Positions 29,075 to 39,234 of a stretch of 64,000 nucleotides of DNA are shown one piece after another (the first letter of the stretch is position 1; the number at the start of each line of letters is the position of its first letter). A model generated the notes under the pieces. That model saw only the letters and a program-made list of their open reading frames with translations, was not told the origin of the DNA and ran no database searches. The translations under genes were made by a program, and so were the position numbers. Source of the stretch: Gracilariopsis chorda (lineage: Eukaryota > Rhodophyta > Florideophyceae > Gracilariales > Gracilariaceae); NCBI GenBank assembly GCA_003194525.1, contig NBIV01000256.1:1-64000 (forward strand), read 5' to 3'.

Positions 29075-31009
29075 TTGCGCACTTTAGTGCGCAAACACAT
29101 TAAACATCTGTAACTCGCTCCGAATGCAAGCATTGTGCTTCTACGTCAGGAAAATGGTATAAAATACGTACTAGAACCTCTGTACGAATCGGCTCTGAGA
29201 AGGACATGGAATTCGATGATGTATGGGGGTCGCCAGATAGGCCATTTTGGGGGCCAGCTCACCCCATATTATCCCCGTTGCGCACTTAAGTGCGCAGTAC
29301 GGATTGACTTCACGCAATTGTTTATTGAGTCTATATTTTCGTAAGCGAGCTCGTGGGGTGCAGAAAGGCACTTTAAGATACCATGGGACTTGGAGCCGCA
29401 GAACTTCTTGTGTGCTGACCTCGGGACTCACCGACAGCTACGTGTAGCTCGCTGCCTTCTTGCTGTGGGGCCTGGGCGGCTTGCCACCGCATTTCCCTTC
29501 TGCCCACCTGTGCATTCTTCCTTGGCTGCGTTACGACACTCGTCTCAGGGCATGAAACCTCGCCAGTGCTGCCATTCTCCTCAGTACAGCTGTCTTCCTC
29601 TTCTTCGTCATTTCTCGTGCAACGAAAGTAGGATTTACCCACAAATGGATTGCAACGTAAAAATGCTCGGACATGATAACGATAGATGCAATCCTATTTC
29701 TCAGCAAGCGTCGGATCAGCGATATGTTTCCATACCCCCTATCAGCTGTAATGATGAGACCATGAAGACTCTGCTCACTTCGACCTTCCAGAAGGATTTT
29801 TTATCAGGTTTGATATATTTGTGGATTGCCCTTCACCTCTGTGACGAGATCGTATCATCAAAGTCACTCGAAAAAGTCCGTCGGCTATCGCATCAGCAGT
29901 GTGTCCTTCACGATCCGACTTTCTGGCACTTAAACTTTTAACCTGATTGTCGCTTGCCCTTGTACCGTAGAGGTCATCGTCCAGAGTTGCGAAAGCATGA
30001 ACCGGTGTAAGAACAATATTACTGGTCATCCGGAAAGCAGACCACTCAAAAGTAGACAGGTACTTGGTCTGATCCCTTTGTGCATTCCGGATGCTACCCA
30101 TGTGAGCGCGACCAGTTGCAGAATACACAAGTATGTTTATGCTAATAAATCAGACACGGTCAATAGCCGGTACAGTAAAATTGAGTTCACCAAACAGTCC
30201 TATAATCTTCTCAAAGCTTAAGCCCGTAAGATGCGACGAGAGCAGTACGGCGACATAGCGGTAGAGGTCCTCCATTTCGACTGGATGCTTATCAATACCT
30301 TGAAGGCAAATGCGCTCATTCATCCAAGTCCTGCCCTGCTTCGGCATGTCATCCATTAATAGAATCAGTACCGCAGACCTCGTCGACGGCAGTTTTCTCG
30401 CGGCAAGCTCTTCTTTGAGCTGGCTCATTGCGGAGCAGCAAAAAAGGCGCGCCCTCTCTCCAATCACGTGACTTGCAAAATCGCGGTGCTGAGTTGTGAA
30501 CATGCGTCGTCCTGTTGACGCATCTTCGTTTGAAGCAGTGCTCTGTGCGTGAGAAACTCTTTCAACACGGCTTCCGCGGAGTCTTCCACGCCCACGCCCC
30601 CGGCTTGTGCCGTGGCCGCGACTTCGACCCCTGCCATGTCCTCTGCCACGACTGCGACTACCACCTTGTGTTCTTCTTCTCTCTGCTGGTTCTAGCGTGT
30701 CTCCAGCATCTTCGGGAGGATGCAGTGGTGTTTCCTCCCTGACTGTCACCATGTCACGGAATCTATCGATCGTTGCTCGCGCCGCCGGTGGATAGCGGAC
30801 AACCAGTTAGGGGATTTTGAACGCTGAAGTTGCGCTGTGTTCGTATTGGATGGCAGGTTTCAATTATGCAGCGCAAAAGCTCCCAGGTACCATTGGAACA
30901 CAGCATGGCACCAAATGTACTCTTCTTTTAGTCTCTATTGCGCACTAAAGTGCGGAATAGGGCATTTTCTAAAAGTTGTAAAAATACCCAATGCGCACTA
31001 TAGTGCGCG
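29075..31009 (-). mobile_element. Putative DNA transposon bounded by TGCGCACT palindromes
   Basis: Four copies of one palindrome lie here: TTGCGCACTTTAGTGCGCAA (29075-29094), TGCGCACTTAAGTGCGCA (29279-29296), TTGCGCACTAAAGTGCGGAA (30938-30957) and TGCGCACTATAGTGCGCG (30992-31009). Two flank each end of a minus-strand coding remnant, as terminal or subterminal repeats would. Exact ends and target duplication are not resolved. Confidence 0.4.
29373..30752 (-). pseudogene. RG-rich, transposase-like protein, decayed
   Basis: 30752-30150 encodes 200 residues: an Arg/Gly-rich repeat tract (about residues 30-65; SRGRGHGRGRSRGHG) then a helical region with EMEDLYRYVAVLLSSHLTG. Downstream on the same strand, 30128-29775 has DDDLYGTRASDNQVKSLSARK followed by KSDREGHTADAIADGLFR. 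Frames around 29740-29640 read GGYGNISLIRRLLRNRIAS, and 29642-29373 continues FRCTRNDEEEEDS. The pieces look like one gene with several frameshifts. The D-R/GYG context is reminiscent of a DDE transposase, but I do not recognise the superfamily. Confidence 0.35.
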
Positions 31010-31309
31010 ATAGGTATAGTGGGGTGTTCCGGATTAGCAAATTGTGCGCTACACAAAATACAGTCCAGCAAGGACCGAGCAAGCTATATACTATCGCACT
31101 TTTTCTCTTTGACAACGGATTAGAACATGCATTTTTTTGGCGTCATATTATACAGGCCTACACAAAAGCTGGTGCCATCTCTCTTACCCAGACAAGTCAT
31201 CATAGTCTTCGATTTCCTGTCATGCTTTCCTCTCTTCTGCTACTTTTCTTGTACGAAAATGCTCATCGCCACCACTGTGAGACCTCTTTCCGAAACAGAC
31301 TTAACAAAG

Positions 31310-32378
31310 TTGCCAAAAAACGCCGCTATCCAATAATTTCTCGTACAGCTCTTCAATGGCCGTCTGAAGCACCAGTTATGACTCTGTTCATGTCAAGAAA
31401 CGATCAAGCTCTTCTAAAAGTAACAGCCTTAGATCATGACTGTTTCCAGTATTGTTTAACCGGTTTACGCCATTCTATGAAAGATAATTTCCTTACTCGC
31501 GTTCTGGAATGATTTTTACCGTTAAGCGTTCAGCGTGGCGAAAAAGGTCTCGTACAGCTTTGCAGTGTCTGAGCCTTGTTCTGGCATGGGGTAGAACAAG
31601 AGGATCTACAATGGTACTGTGTATGCTTTTTGGAGTAAAGGCATCTGTTTGCTCCTCATTACCTAGATGTGGGCGTCTTCTGCTCCTTAAGTCCCTCAAA
31701 TATGACCCTCATGCATCCGGGAGAGTGCCAACCGAAGATTAAATTCGTTCGTTCCAAGCGGCAATATGTGAAATATACTCGATGCTTGGTGATGCGTATG
31801 CAGTTACAGATGGCCTGAAAATATATCTAGACCAGTCGAAAAAATCTGTTATACAAAACATGTTTTACAATGGGAGGCTACATGATGATTATGTGGGGAC
31901 CGTGTTTGTCTTTGCATTGAATGGCTGCATCATATCATGTGCAACTAATGCACCTGGTGTAATGCACAATTCTGTACTTGCAGAATGGGGAAATGTATAC
32001 GCGAAACTGGAACATTGCTTTGAAGAGTTTGGTGGGAAATATGTCGTAGACTCGGCAGTTTGTAGAGAAGTATACCCATTTTTCATTAAATCGGCCCAAG
32101 ATCTGGGCACATCTGCCACAAGTGCACATGAAATAATCCGGTTGCAGCAAGCAATGTCTGTCCAACAGGCATCCGAGTGGGGAATGAGAGCTTTAAAAGG
32201 CAGCTTTCCGTGGCTCAAAGACCTTTTAGCCTACGAAGAACGAGGAGAACGGAAACTAATTATACGATCAATTGTAGCCTTGTTTAACTTGCGCGCAAGA
32301 CTCGTCAGGATCAATCAAATACTTTCTAGTTACATGGCTCACATCGGCCCCAAAGCTAATCACTTGCTATATCGCTAA
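31310..32378 (+). pseudogene. Harbinger-type (DDE_4) transposase, copy 1, 5' part decayed
   Basis: The ORF 31782-32378 (198 aa) aligns with the better-preserved transposase at 51817-50656: VIQNMFYNGRLHDDYV/VVQNMFYNGWTHDHYV, ATNAPGVMHNSVLAEWGNVY/AINAPGSMHDWVASDWGNIY, KYVVDSAVCREVYPFFIKS/KCVVDSACCRNSYPFLIKS. Upstream 31310-31740 carries the N-terminal helical part (LLKVTALDHDCFQYCL) with TGA 31510 and further breaks. The second catalytic position reads MHN where copy 2 reads MHD, so this copy is probably inactive as well as broken. Confidence 0.8.
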
Positions 32379-32412
32379 TGTCTAAAGCAAAAGTTACTCG
32401 TTCATATCTTTT

Positions 32413-33087
32413 GTGATCGACATCATAAACATTTCCATAAACCTTTGGTGCCATTTGCTGTTTTCCTCTCTCCGTTCGCGCTCATCCTTTATATCCAAGG
32501 GCGTTAGTTTGCGTGCTCATCTTCACGCTCTGCAGCCATTCGAATACGCTCCTCTTTTTCCAGCTCTCTCTGCTCATGCCTCCCCTTCCTCTCTTCCTCC
32601 CGTTCCCTTTCCCTTGCGTCAATCTCTACCTCTCTACGCATCTGTTCATGCATCATTTGAAGCTTATAAAGCTCATGTATATCGTGTGATGTCGTGTTTG
32701 GTTCTTTTTCTGACCTTCTTGCGTACTAGGGGTCGAGGAGCAACCAAGGTTGACGTTGCAAGCGGTGTATTGTGGCCAGATCTCGCTTCATTTGGGGAAG
32801 AGTTAACAACTACATCCTCTACACCCAATGCATTACAGTCCTCGTTTTATGGGTCTGATTCAAAACCTAAGTCCTCATTAGACTCTTTTCCGTCCCCGAT
32901 ATTAGCACGCTCCGTCATCAGATCCCTTCGATCTTTTGACCTCTGGCGGCATAGTTGGATCGCCCGTGGGTACCTCCCTCCTATGTAGTGACGCAAACTT
33001 ACTTCTTAAGCTATCCACACTTCTCTTCTTGTCGGGATACATTTGATGATGAATTCTTAGAACGTAGTCCCATTCATCTCTTCCCAA
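32413..33087 (-). pseudogene. SANT/Myb-like accessory protein of Harbinger copy 1, decayed
   Basis: Minus-strand residues from 33087: WDYVLRIHHQMYPDKKRSVD then PTGDPTMPPEVKR. These match WDVLLKDHTSAFPQQQRTVE and PTGDPFIPDDVKR at 49862-50659. Such a Myb/SANT-like partner is usual for Harbinger elements and helps the transposase reach the nucleus and the terminal repeats. Further left to 32413 the minus frames are rich in Glu/Arg, matching the coiled-coil end of the intact copy. Gene order is tail-to-tail with the transposase, as in copy 2. Confidence 0.7.
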
Positions 33088-33523
33088 GGGAAGGTTTTCT
33101 TCAAGAAGTTCGAGTAAAATGTCTACTTCTTACCTCGAAAGTCCAGATCCACGTCCTCTGTGGAATCTGTCATGAAGTGCAGGGGTGGACAGAGAGGAGG
33201 AACACTTTAAGCTACACATTATGAATGTGACAATGCTTCGTCTATTTGATGCGTGGTACTAATCAAAGAACATTGTTGGTGATTAACATATGCAATGCGT
33301 ATGTCAAGAGTGATCTGTAGGATGATTACAATGCATGGATATGTAGTGTAGCTCTAATGCATCATATAGATAGATGTTGAGTGCGTTAGGGAACTCAACT
33401 GAACTAAGCAACAACGAACTATTCTAAAACCGTCTTTAGACTTCGTCTTCAGTATATCCGCGCTTCTTCGCGCCTGCCGTGCTACTCTGCGTCTGTTTGT
33501 CTGTAGGGACCTCAACAGCGCAT
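33088..33523. other. Intergenic
   Basis: Probably includes the right end of the decayed Harbinger element. No terminal repeat recognised. Confidence 0.35.
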
Positions 33524-33946
33524 CTACCTTGTGTCTGCTTGTCCGCCGTGGACCTCAGCAGCACTCCGGACTACCGTGCGCCTCGTACCTGTGGTTCGAA
33601 CCCACCAGGCCGTTTGATATACTCCAGTCTGCGGAGCCAGATTTAATTTCTTTTTCTTAATAGTTTTCGCACAGCGATTGTTCTGCGAATTTTTTAAACC
33701 ACGTCTGTGATTGGTTCCAAGTTGCATATTCCGTACAGCAAGCGGAAGGTGTTGAGCATTCTCATGCCTGTTCGTTTGCATATCATGCAAGAGACCGTTC
33801 AAAGCGGTGGTGGGTGGCAAGACCATCGTCTCTTGGGCTTTTGGTATACCTGTGGGAGAGCTGATCACTATATTTTCATGGTGTTTGTGATCTCCGTCGT
33901 TCATTTGAAATGACTTTTGCGACTGGTCGGCAATATTAGGATGTAG
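33524..33946 (-). pseudogene. 3' half of a hypothetical gene split by Gypsy B
   Basis: The frame is open from the target duplication to a stop at 33524, about 140 codons starting LHPNIADQSQKSFQ. It is His/Asn/Thr-rich, then has a short lysine run (KTIKKKKLN), and is followed by Trp/Arg residues. Removing the retrotransposon and one duplication would place it in the same frame as 39902-39235. No domain recognised. Confidence 0.5.
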
Positions 33947-34168
33947 TGTAACAATACGTTGCAGCACGCTACAGACTCCTCTCCTGTTACGTTAGAGTTT
34001 GTGATCGTTATCTATCTACTTACAACGATAGGATAGAAGATATAGAACGCTACCTTTATGTAGAGAAGCTAGCACTACATAAAGGCTTGAACAGCTGATT
34101 CTGGCAGAGCTCGGCCAGACACCAGCCACAAGCACATTCTACACCTTCGTATTTGCTTTTGTGTTACA
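33947..34168 (+). repeat. 5' LTR of Gypsy B
   Basis: 222 bp, TGTAACAATAC...TTGTGTTACA, with terminal inverted repeat TGTAACA/TGTTACA. By eye it differs from the 3' LTR at about eleven positions, roughly 5 percent. Confidence 0.9.
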
Positions 34169-34170
34169 TT

Positions 34171-34182
34171 TGGTAGCATCTT
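34171..34182 (+). other. Primer binding site of Gypsy B
   Basis: TGGTAGCATCTT begins two bases after the 5' LTR. TGG at this place is the usual pairing site for a tRNA CCA end. The tRNA is not identified. Confidence 0.5.
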
Positions 34183-34232
34183 TTTGAAGTTCCCACCGCT
34201 CGGAACTCGCTTAGTCTCGCTCAGTTTACGCA

Positions 34233-35519
34233 TTGCCGTTGGCCTCAGAAAGCATAATAGATACTCGATCGAAAGCATCCAAGCTTACGAGGTCTAAATC
34301 AGGTGGAGCTTCGTCGTCAATGCAGCTAGCGTCCACCTCGCTTGCTAAGAATGCCGCGTCTTCTTCAGCTCGCTCAACAAAGATCGCCAACGATGAGCAG
34401 CCCAGCGCTCTCTCCAAAGTTCGTTCACTCCCGCCAGTGACAAACCAAGACGACTTCGCAAGAGTGACAAGTGGGCCCGTCTTGTTGCAAATGCTTGAAA
34501 CACAACAAGCGGCCATCGAAGCACTCAGGTTACAATTGTCCGCACTACGCGCAAGTGACAATACCCATTCAAGTTCGGTGCCAGCCATAGTGCAGGAAAA
34601 GGTAGCACTACCAGACGCAAGAACCGCACAGCATGACCCATTGCATTTGCACTTTACGTTTCAGGAACAGTCATAACCGAACCAGACGCCGTTGCAAGTC
34701 CTCAAATTGTCCAACTTTCTTCCCTACTGTGGCAAAGAGCATGAACGAAACTCAACGAAGGTTAGGTCATTCATTTCAAGCATTCGCAAAGTGACCAATC
34801 TTTGTCGAGGACTTACGGCACGAGAACAGGTTGATATCGCCGTCTGCCTCCTGCGTGATCACGCCAATCTTTGGTACAATCGTGTAACTTTAACTGGAGA
34901 GCACTTTGCCTCTCTTGAACAGCTATAAGCCGCCATGATCCAAGAGTTTGTTCCCGCAAACGAACACGCAAACGCTCGGCTCTCGCTAATCAAACTGCGA
35001 ATGAACGGGTCACTTGAACCCCATATCTCGAAGTTCCGCGAGCTCACCGATATTTGTGCAACGCCGATCAGTGAAGCTTTTACGTATTTCCAACTCAGTT
35101 TGCCAACCCTTTTTCGCAAGAAGCTGTCTGAGCGGTACCTATCTGGACAGCCGCCATCCATGTCGGAATTGTTCAACTTTGTCCGCACGGTGTACATCTC
35201 TGAGCGTTGGGAAGATTCTGGGAAGCATTCCCAACCTTCACGACGGCAGTGATCGCACGCAAAGGACGTCAATCACTCGCAACGTCCAGCCCGCCGTAGC
35301 ACGAAACCGCTAAGTGCTGTGGCAATCAACAAAGATCCAGACGACGAAACGTGGGGTCCAGCCGATTTCCAGAACCATCTTGAGCTTGACACATACTGCA
35401 GCCACGACCGCTGTATGAAATGTGGAAAGAAACCCTGGAGTGATCCGAAGCATCCTTGTCGTATGACAGTTGCTACTGCTTCCACGCAGAAGCCGTTGAA
35501 AAACAAACCAAAAAACTAA
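34233..35519 (+). pseudogene. gag of Gypsy B
   Basis: One frame from ATG 34233 to TAA 35517-35519, with internal TAA 34674-34676, TAA near 34926 and TGA near 35250. The N-terminal part is Ser/Ala-rich with a heptad-like stretch (LLQMLETQQAAIEALRLQL) fit for a coiled coil. The capsid-type region is LSNFLPYCGKEHERNSTKV to LWYNRVTLTGEHF, then SLIKLRMNGSLEPHISKF. A zinc-knuckle-like CMKCGKKPWSDPKHPC lies near the end. The reading frame stops at a TAA that directly follows a slippery heptamer. Confidence 0.8.
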
Positions 35520-35541
35520 CCACGCCGCACGCCAGTGCGGC
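35510..35541 (+). promoter_or_regulatory. Programmed -1 frameshift site, Gypsy B gag-pol
   Basis: The slippery heptamer A AAA AAC (35510-35516) is in the gag frame and is followed at once by the gag stop TAA. After a 7-nt spacer (35517-35523) comes a perfect 7-bp hairpin GCCGCAC/GTGCGGC with loop GCCA (35524-35541). pol is open in the -1 frame across the site. Heptamer, spacing, stem and frame relation all fit -1 frameshifting known from retroviruses and gypsy elements. Confidence 0.85.
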
Positions 35542-36895
35542 TCGTTCAGTTCGTGTTGACACCCTTCCTCGCCTTTTCGCAGTCAATGCGTACTACTCCG
35601 AGGACATAATGTACCACGCATATGTCAACGGTGTCCGTGTTGCGTTCCACCTGGACCCCTGCACTTCGCACGCATTTAAGTCCCCGGCTGCCGCAAAACG
35701 ATGCGGAATCCGACTCAATTTTTCTGCATGCGCTCACGCGCAACTTGGAGATCACAGCTTGATTCCTGTGTTGCATGAAACTTCAGCCAAAGTAGACCTG
35801 CACGAAACTTCCGCCACAGTATCTGTCTTTGTCATCGAGATGAACGAAGAGCATGACGGTGCTCCTCTCATGACAGTAGGACGTGAATGGTTGGGCGTAC
35901 TCAACCCGCATGTAGACTGGAAGACACACAAAATGACCATCAAGCGCGCAGATGGTTCAACGGCTACAGTGTATCCTCGTTACAATACGGCGGCGTCAGC
36001 CCGACCAAAGCCTCCCACGATGAAAACCATCTCCTTTAAACGACTGCGCAAGCTCGTCAAGCAACGAGCTTGTGAGTTGTATGCACTGCGGTTACAACAT
36101 CCTTCAACCGCTGTTGACTGTCATCCGGAATTGGCAGCCATCGTTGACGCGTTCCGCGATGTTTTCAAGGAAGAGCTTCCGTATGAGCCTCCCCCACGCC
36201 GGGAACAGGACTTTGAGATAAATCTCAAACAGGATCAGCCACCGCCAGTTCGTCGAGTCATCCGATTGTCCAATGAAGAACTTCAGTTGCTTCGCAACAC
36301 CTTGGACGAGCTCCTCCGCAAAGGGCTCATTCGACCCTCTTCCTTCCCGTTTGGTGCACCGGTGTTTTTGGTCAGGAAGAAGAGTGGTCAGTTACGAATG
36401 GTATGCGACTACCGCGCTCTCAATCGAATTACTGTACCTGATTCCACCCCATTACCCCTCATGGACGAGGCTCTGGATCAAGTTGCCGGCGCGAAAGTGT
36501 TCTCCCAGATTGACTTATTAGGTGCGTATCATCAGATGCGCATTCGTGACAAAGATTGTCACAAGACAGCCATCCGAACCCGCTTGGGATCGTTCGAATG
36601 GAAAGTCCTATGCTTTGGACTAAGAAATGCTCCAGCCGCCTTCTCGAGGGTGATTGCATCAGCACTGAAGGACCTAAATGGAGAATGTCTGGTTCTGTAT
36701 ATTGATGACATATTGGTATACAGCAAATCGATAACAGAGCACAAAGAGCATCTACGAAAGGTGTTCGTGACTTTACGTAAGCCCAAACTATACGCAAAGC
36801 TCAGCAAATGCGCTTGTGGTGTGAAGGAAGTAGACTTTCTTGGGTTTCATGTGTCGGATAAGGGAGTATCCACCCAGGAAAGATTAACGGCGTGA
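35512..36895 (+). pseudogene. pol of Gypsy B: protease and reverse transcriptase
   Basis: The frame is open upstream to about 35456 but enters functionally at the -1 site. The protease-like region has the active-site position reading HLDPCTSHAF, where D-S/T-G is expected, so protease function is doubtful. The later motif TVGREWLGVLNPHVDW fits. RT: VFLVRKKSGQLRMVCDYRALN, FSQIDLLGAYHQMRI, FGLRNAPAAFSRVI, and the intact YIDDILVYSKS box. It ends at TGA 36893-36895, beyond which the same frame continues. Confidence 0.87.
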
Positions 36896-37480
36896 GTCAG
36901 AGACTGGCCTACCCCACAGAATGTACGTCACATTCAACAGTTTGTGGGCCTCACGAACTTCTATCGCCGCTTCATTAAGGGCTACGCTCACATACTCTGG
37001 CCACTGACGGACCTACTGCGATCACATGAGTTCAAGTGCACCGCCCAACAGGAGTCAGCGTTTGATGCAATCAAGCTAGCCCTAACCACCGCTCCCGTCC
37101 TCGCCCATAATTCTCCAGACAAGACGTTGGTCTTGACAACTGACGGCTCGAAGTTCGCAGTCGGGGCGACCCTCTCGCAAGACGGTCACCCCATCGCATA
37201 CCTTTCCCATCGCCTCTCGGATACTGAGTCGTGATGGGACACTGGAGACCAAGAACTCCTTGCTGTAATGATAGCCCTTGGTACTTGGGCCCCATATCTA
37301 CGTGGCCGACATTTCGTTTTACGCACTGACCATGACCTGATTCGATATCTGCACTCGAAGCCGAAGCTTACCGGCCGCCAGTGCAGATGGCTCGACGAAA
37401 TTCAGGAGTACACCTTCGACATCGAACACATTGCCGGAAGGTTGAACGTTGTAACAGATGCACTCAGTCGAAGACCGGAC
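36896..37480 (+). pseudogene. pol of Gypsy B: RT thumb and RNase H
   Basis: QFVGLTNFYRRFIKGYAHIL, then RNase H TTDGSKFAVGATLSQDG, DQELLAVMIALGTW, LRTDHDLIRYL and VVTDALSRRP. TGA 37232-37234 interrupts (TES then WDT), consistent with CGA to TGA. A frameshift around 37480 moves the rest to the frame open from 37381. Confidence 0.87.
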
Positions 37481-38991
37481 CACGCCACCACCTTCGCTCC
37501 ATCGGGATACAGATCCCTAACCTCTTGGCATCAGTCCTTAATGCCTACAGTGACGATTCGTTCGCTACCGAAATGCTCCGCACGCTTCGTGACACCTCTT
37601 ACGAACCGTCGGCTCTTGTTCGACGTCATCAACGCAATTTCCGAATCGCGAATTACATGCTGTACTGGACTGGCGCAGGTTCGCTCAGATTGTATATTCC
37701 TTCAACCGATCTTCGTCATACAGTGACGCAGTACTTCCATGGAATAGGACATGTACATGCCGAAAAAGCCTGTTGTGTGGCACAGAAGTACGTATTCTGG
37801 CCTCACATGTATGAGATGATCTCCAAACACGTACGCAACTGTCGCGACTGTCAGACGAACAAGTCATCAAACTGCCTCCGGCAAGGGTTGCTACAACCTC
37901 TCCCTATCCCAAACCGTTGCTGGGAGATCGTAACCTTTGATTTCCTCACGGAAATCCCAACTTCCAGTGCCGGCCATGACGCGATCTTAGTGATGGTTGA
38001 TAAACTGTCCAAACAAGGAATTTTCGTACCAACTACGAAGACCGCCACAGCCCGAGAAACCGCCCATTTGTTCGACGTTCATCTGTTTGCTATCCACGGT
38101 GTACCGCATACACTGGTCAGTGATCGCGATCCCAAGGTAACCTCGAACTTCTGGAAGTCCCTCGTCGAACTGTTGAACATCCGCTCCAATCGTTCTACCA
38201 CTAACCATCCCCAGACTGATGGACAGTCTGAGAATATGATCCGAACGCTCTCTTCAATGCTGCGGTCGATTGTGCAGAAGAATCCGACAGAATGGCACCT
38301 GTCTCTCCCTACAGTTCAGTTTGAGTATAACGCGTCGAAACACGGTTCTACAAAGTTTGCGCCATTTGAAGTAGAGCTTGGATTCATTCCCCATATGCCT
38401 GTCACTCGTCAACTCAAAGACTGCGGCGTTCGAGCACAGGAAGCATCGGATGTCGTTGATTGCCGCAACGCGCTGCGTGCTCTGACTAGGGATCATCTCG
38501 CTGAAGCGGCTGTCCGCCAGAAGTACTATGCAGATCAGCACCGCAGAGATGTCTCGTTCCAGACAGGTGATCTGGTTCTCCTTGAAGCCGACTCACTCTC
38601 GCTTGCACGTAAGGCCACTTTTCCGAAGAAGTGGCAGCCTCGATATATTGGACCATTCCGGATTGTGGATGTTCTTGGCCCCGCGACATACCGTATTGAG
38701 CTCCCCCCCGCCATAAAGCAAGCCCACGACGTCGTTCATGTGTCAAAGTTGAAAGCATATCACGTTGGGAATCACGACACTCTTGATATTGTTATCAACA
38801 ACGACGGTGAAGAGGAACAAGAAGTAGCAGATTTGCTGGAAAAGCGCAAGTTTCACAGACGTGTTTTCTACCTCGTGCGATTCACCAAAGACACTCGTGA
38901 TGACGCGGTTTGGCTCTCGACAACTTCGCTGAAGAACTGTAAAGACGCAGTTCGAAAGTTCAACCGGAAAGGAAAGCCAACTGGACATTGA
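37480..38991 (+). CDS. pol of Gypsy B: integrase with chromodomain-like C-terminus
   Basis: Open from 37381 to TGA at 38991. HHCC finger (HTVTQYFHGIGHVHAEK...CRDCQ). Core: TFDFLTEIP (D), LVSDRDPKVTSNFW (D), NHPQTDGQSENMIRTL (E). GPF module: KKWQPRYIGPFRIVDVLGP. The C-terminal 60 residues, VADLLEKRKFHRRVFYLVRF and DDAVWLS, look like a divergent chromodomain. All catalytic residues are present. Confidence 0.88.
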   Translation, partial: PRHHLRSIGIQIPNLLASVLNAYSDDSFATEMLRTLRDTSYEPSALVRRHQRNFRIANYMLYWTGAGSLRLYIPSTDLRHTVTQYFHGIGHVHAEKACCVAQKYVFWPHMYEMISKHVRNCRDCQTNKSSNCLRQGLLQPLPIPNRCWEIVTFDFLTEIPTSSAGHDAILVMVDKLSKQGIFVPTTKTATARETAHLFDVHLFAIHGVPHTLVSDRDPKVTSNFWKSLVELLNIRSNRSTTNHPQTDGQSENMIRTLSSMLRSIVQKNPTEWHLSLPTVQFEYNASKHGSTKFAPFEVELGFIPHMPVTRQLKDCGVRAQEASDVVDCRNALRALTRDHLAEAAVRQKYYADQHRRDVSFQTGDLVLLEADSLSLARKATFPKKWQPRYIGPFRIVDVLGPATYRIELPPAIKQAHDVVHVSKLKAYHVGNHDTLDIVINNDGEEEQEVADLLEKRKFHRRVFYLVRFTKDTRDDAVWLSTTSLKNCKDAVRKFNRKGKPTGH

Positions 38992-38998
38992 CTCATCC

Positions 38999-39013
38999 AA
39001 GGACGGGGTGAGT
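38999..39013 (+). other. Polypurine tract of Gypsy B
   Basis: AAGGACGGGGTGAG directly precedes the 3' LTR start TGTAACA. Confidence 0.6.
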
Positions 39014-39234
39014 GTAACAATACTTTAAAGCACGCTACAGACTCCTCTCCTGTTACGTTAGAGTTTTTGATCGTTATCTATCTACTGACAACGATAGAAT
39101 AGAAGATATAGAACGTTACCTTTATGTAGAGAAGCTAGCACTACATAAAGGCTTGAACAGCTCACTCTGGCAGAGCTCGGCCAGACAACAGCCACAAGCA
39201 CATTCTAAACCTTCGTATTTGCTTTTGTGTTACA
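39014..39234 (+). repeat. 3' LTR of Gypsy B
   Basis: 221 bp, TGTAACAATAC...TGTTACA, paired with 33947-34168. Confidence 0.9.

Noticed and set aside
30515..30795. Plus-strand ORFs opposite the RG-rich tract
   Set aside because: Pro/His/Cys-rich mirror of an Arg/Gly repeat. The minus strand has the better domain context.
33585..33612. GGTTCGAACC box resembling a tRNA T-arm
   Set aside because: No matching acceptor, D-arm or anticodon stem upstream. The bases lie in the open frame of the split host gene.
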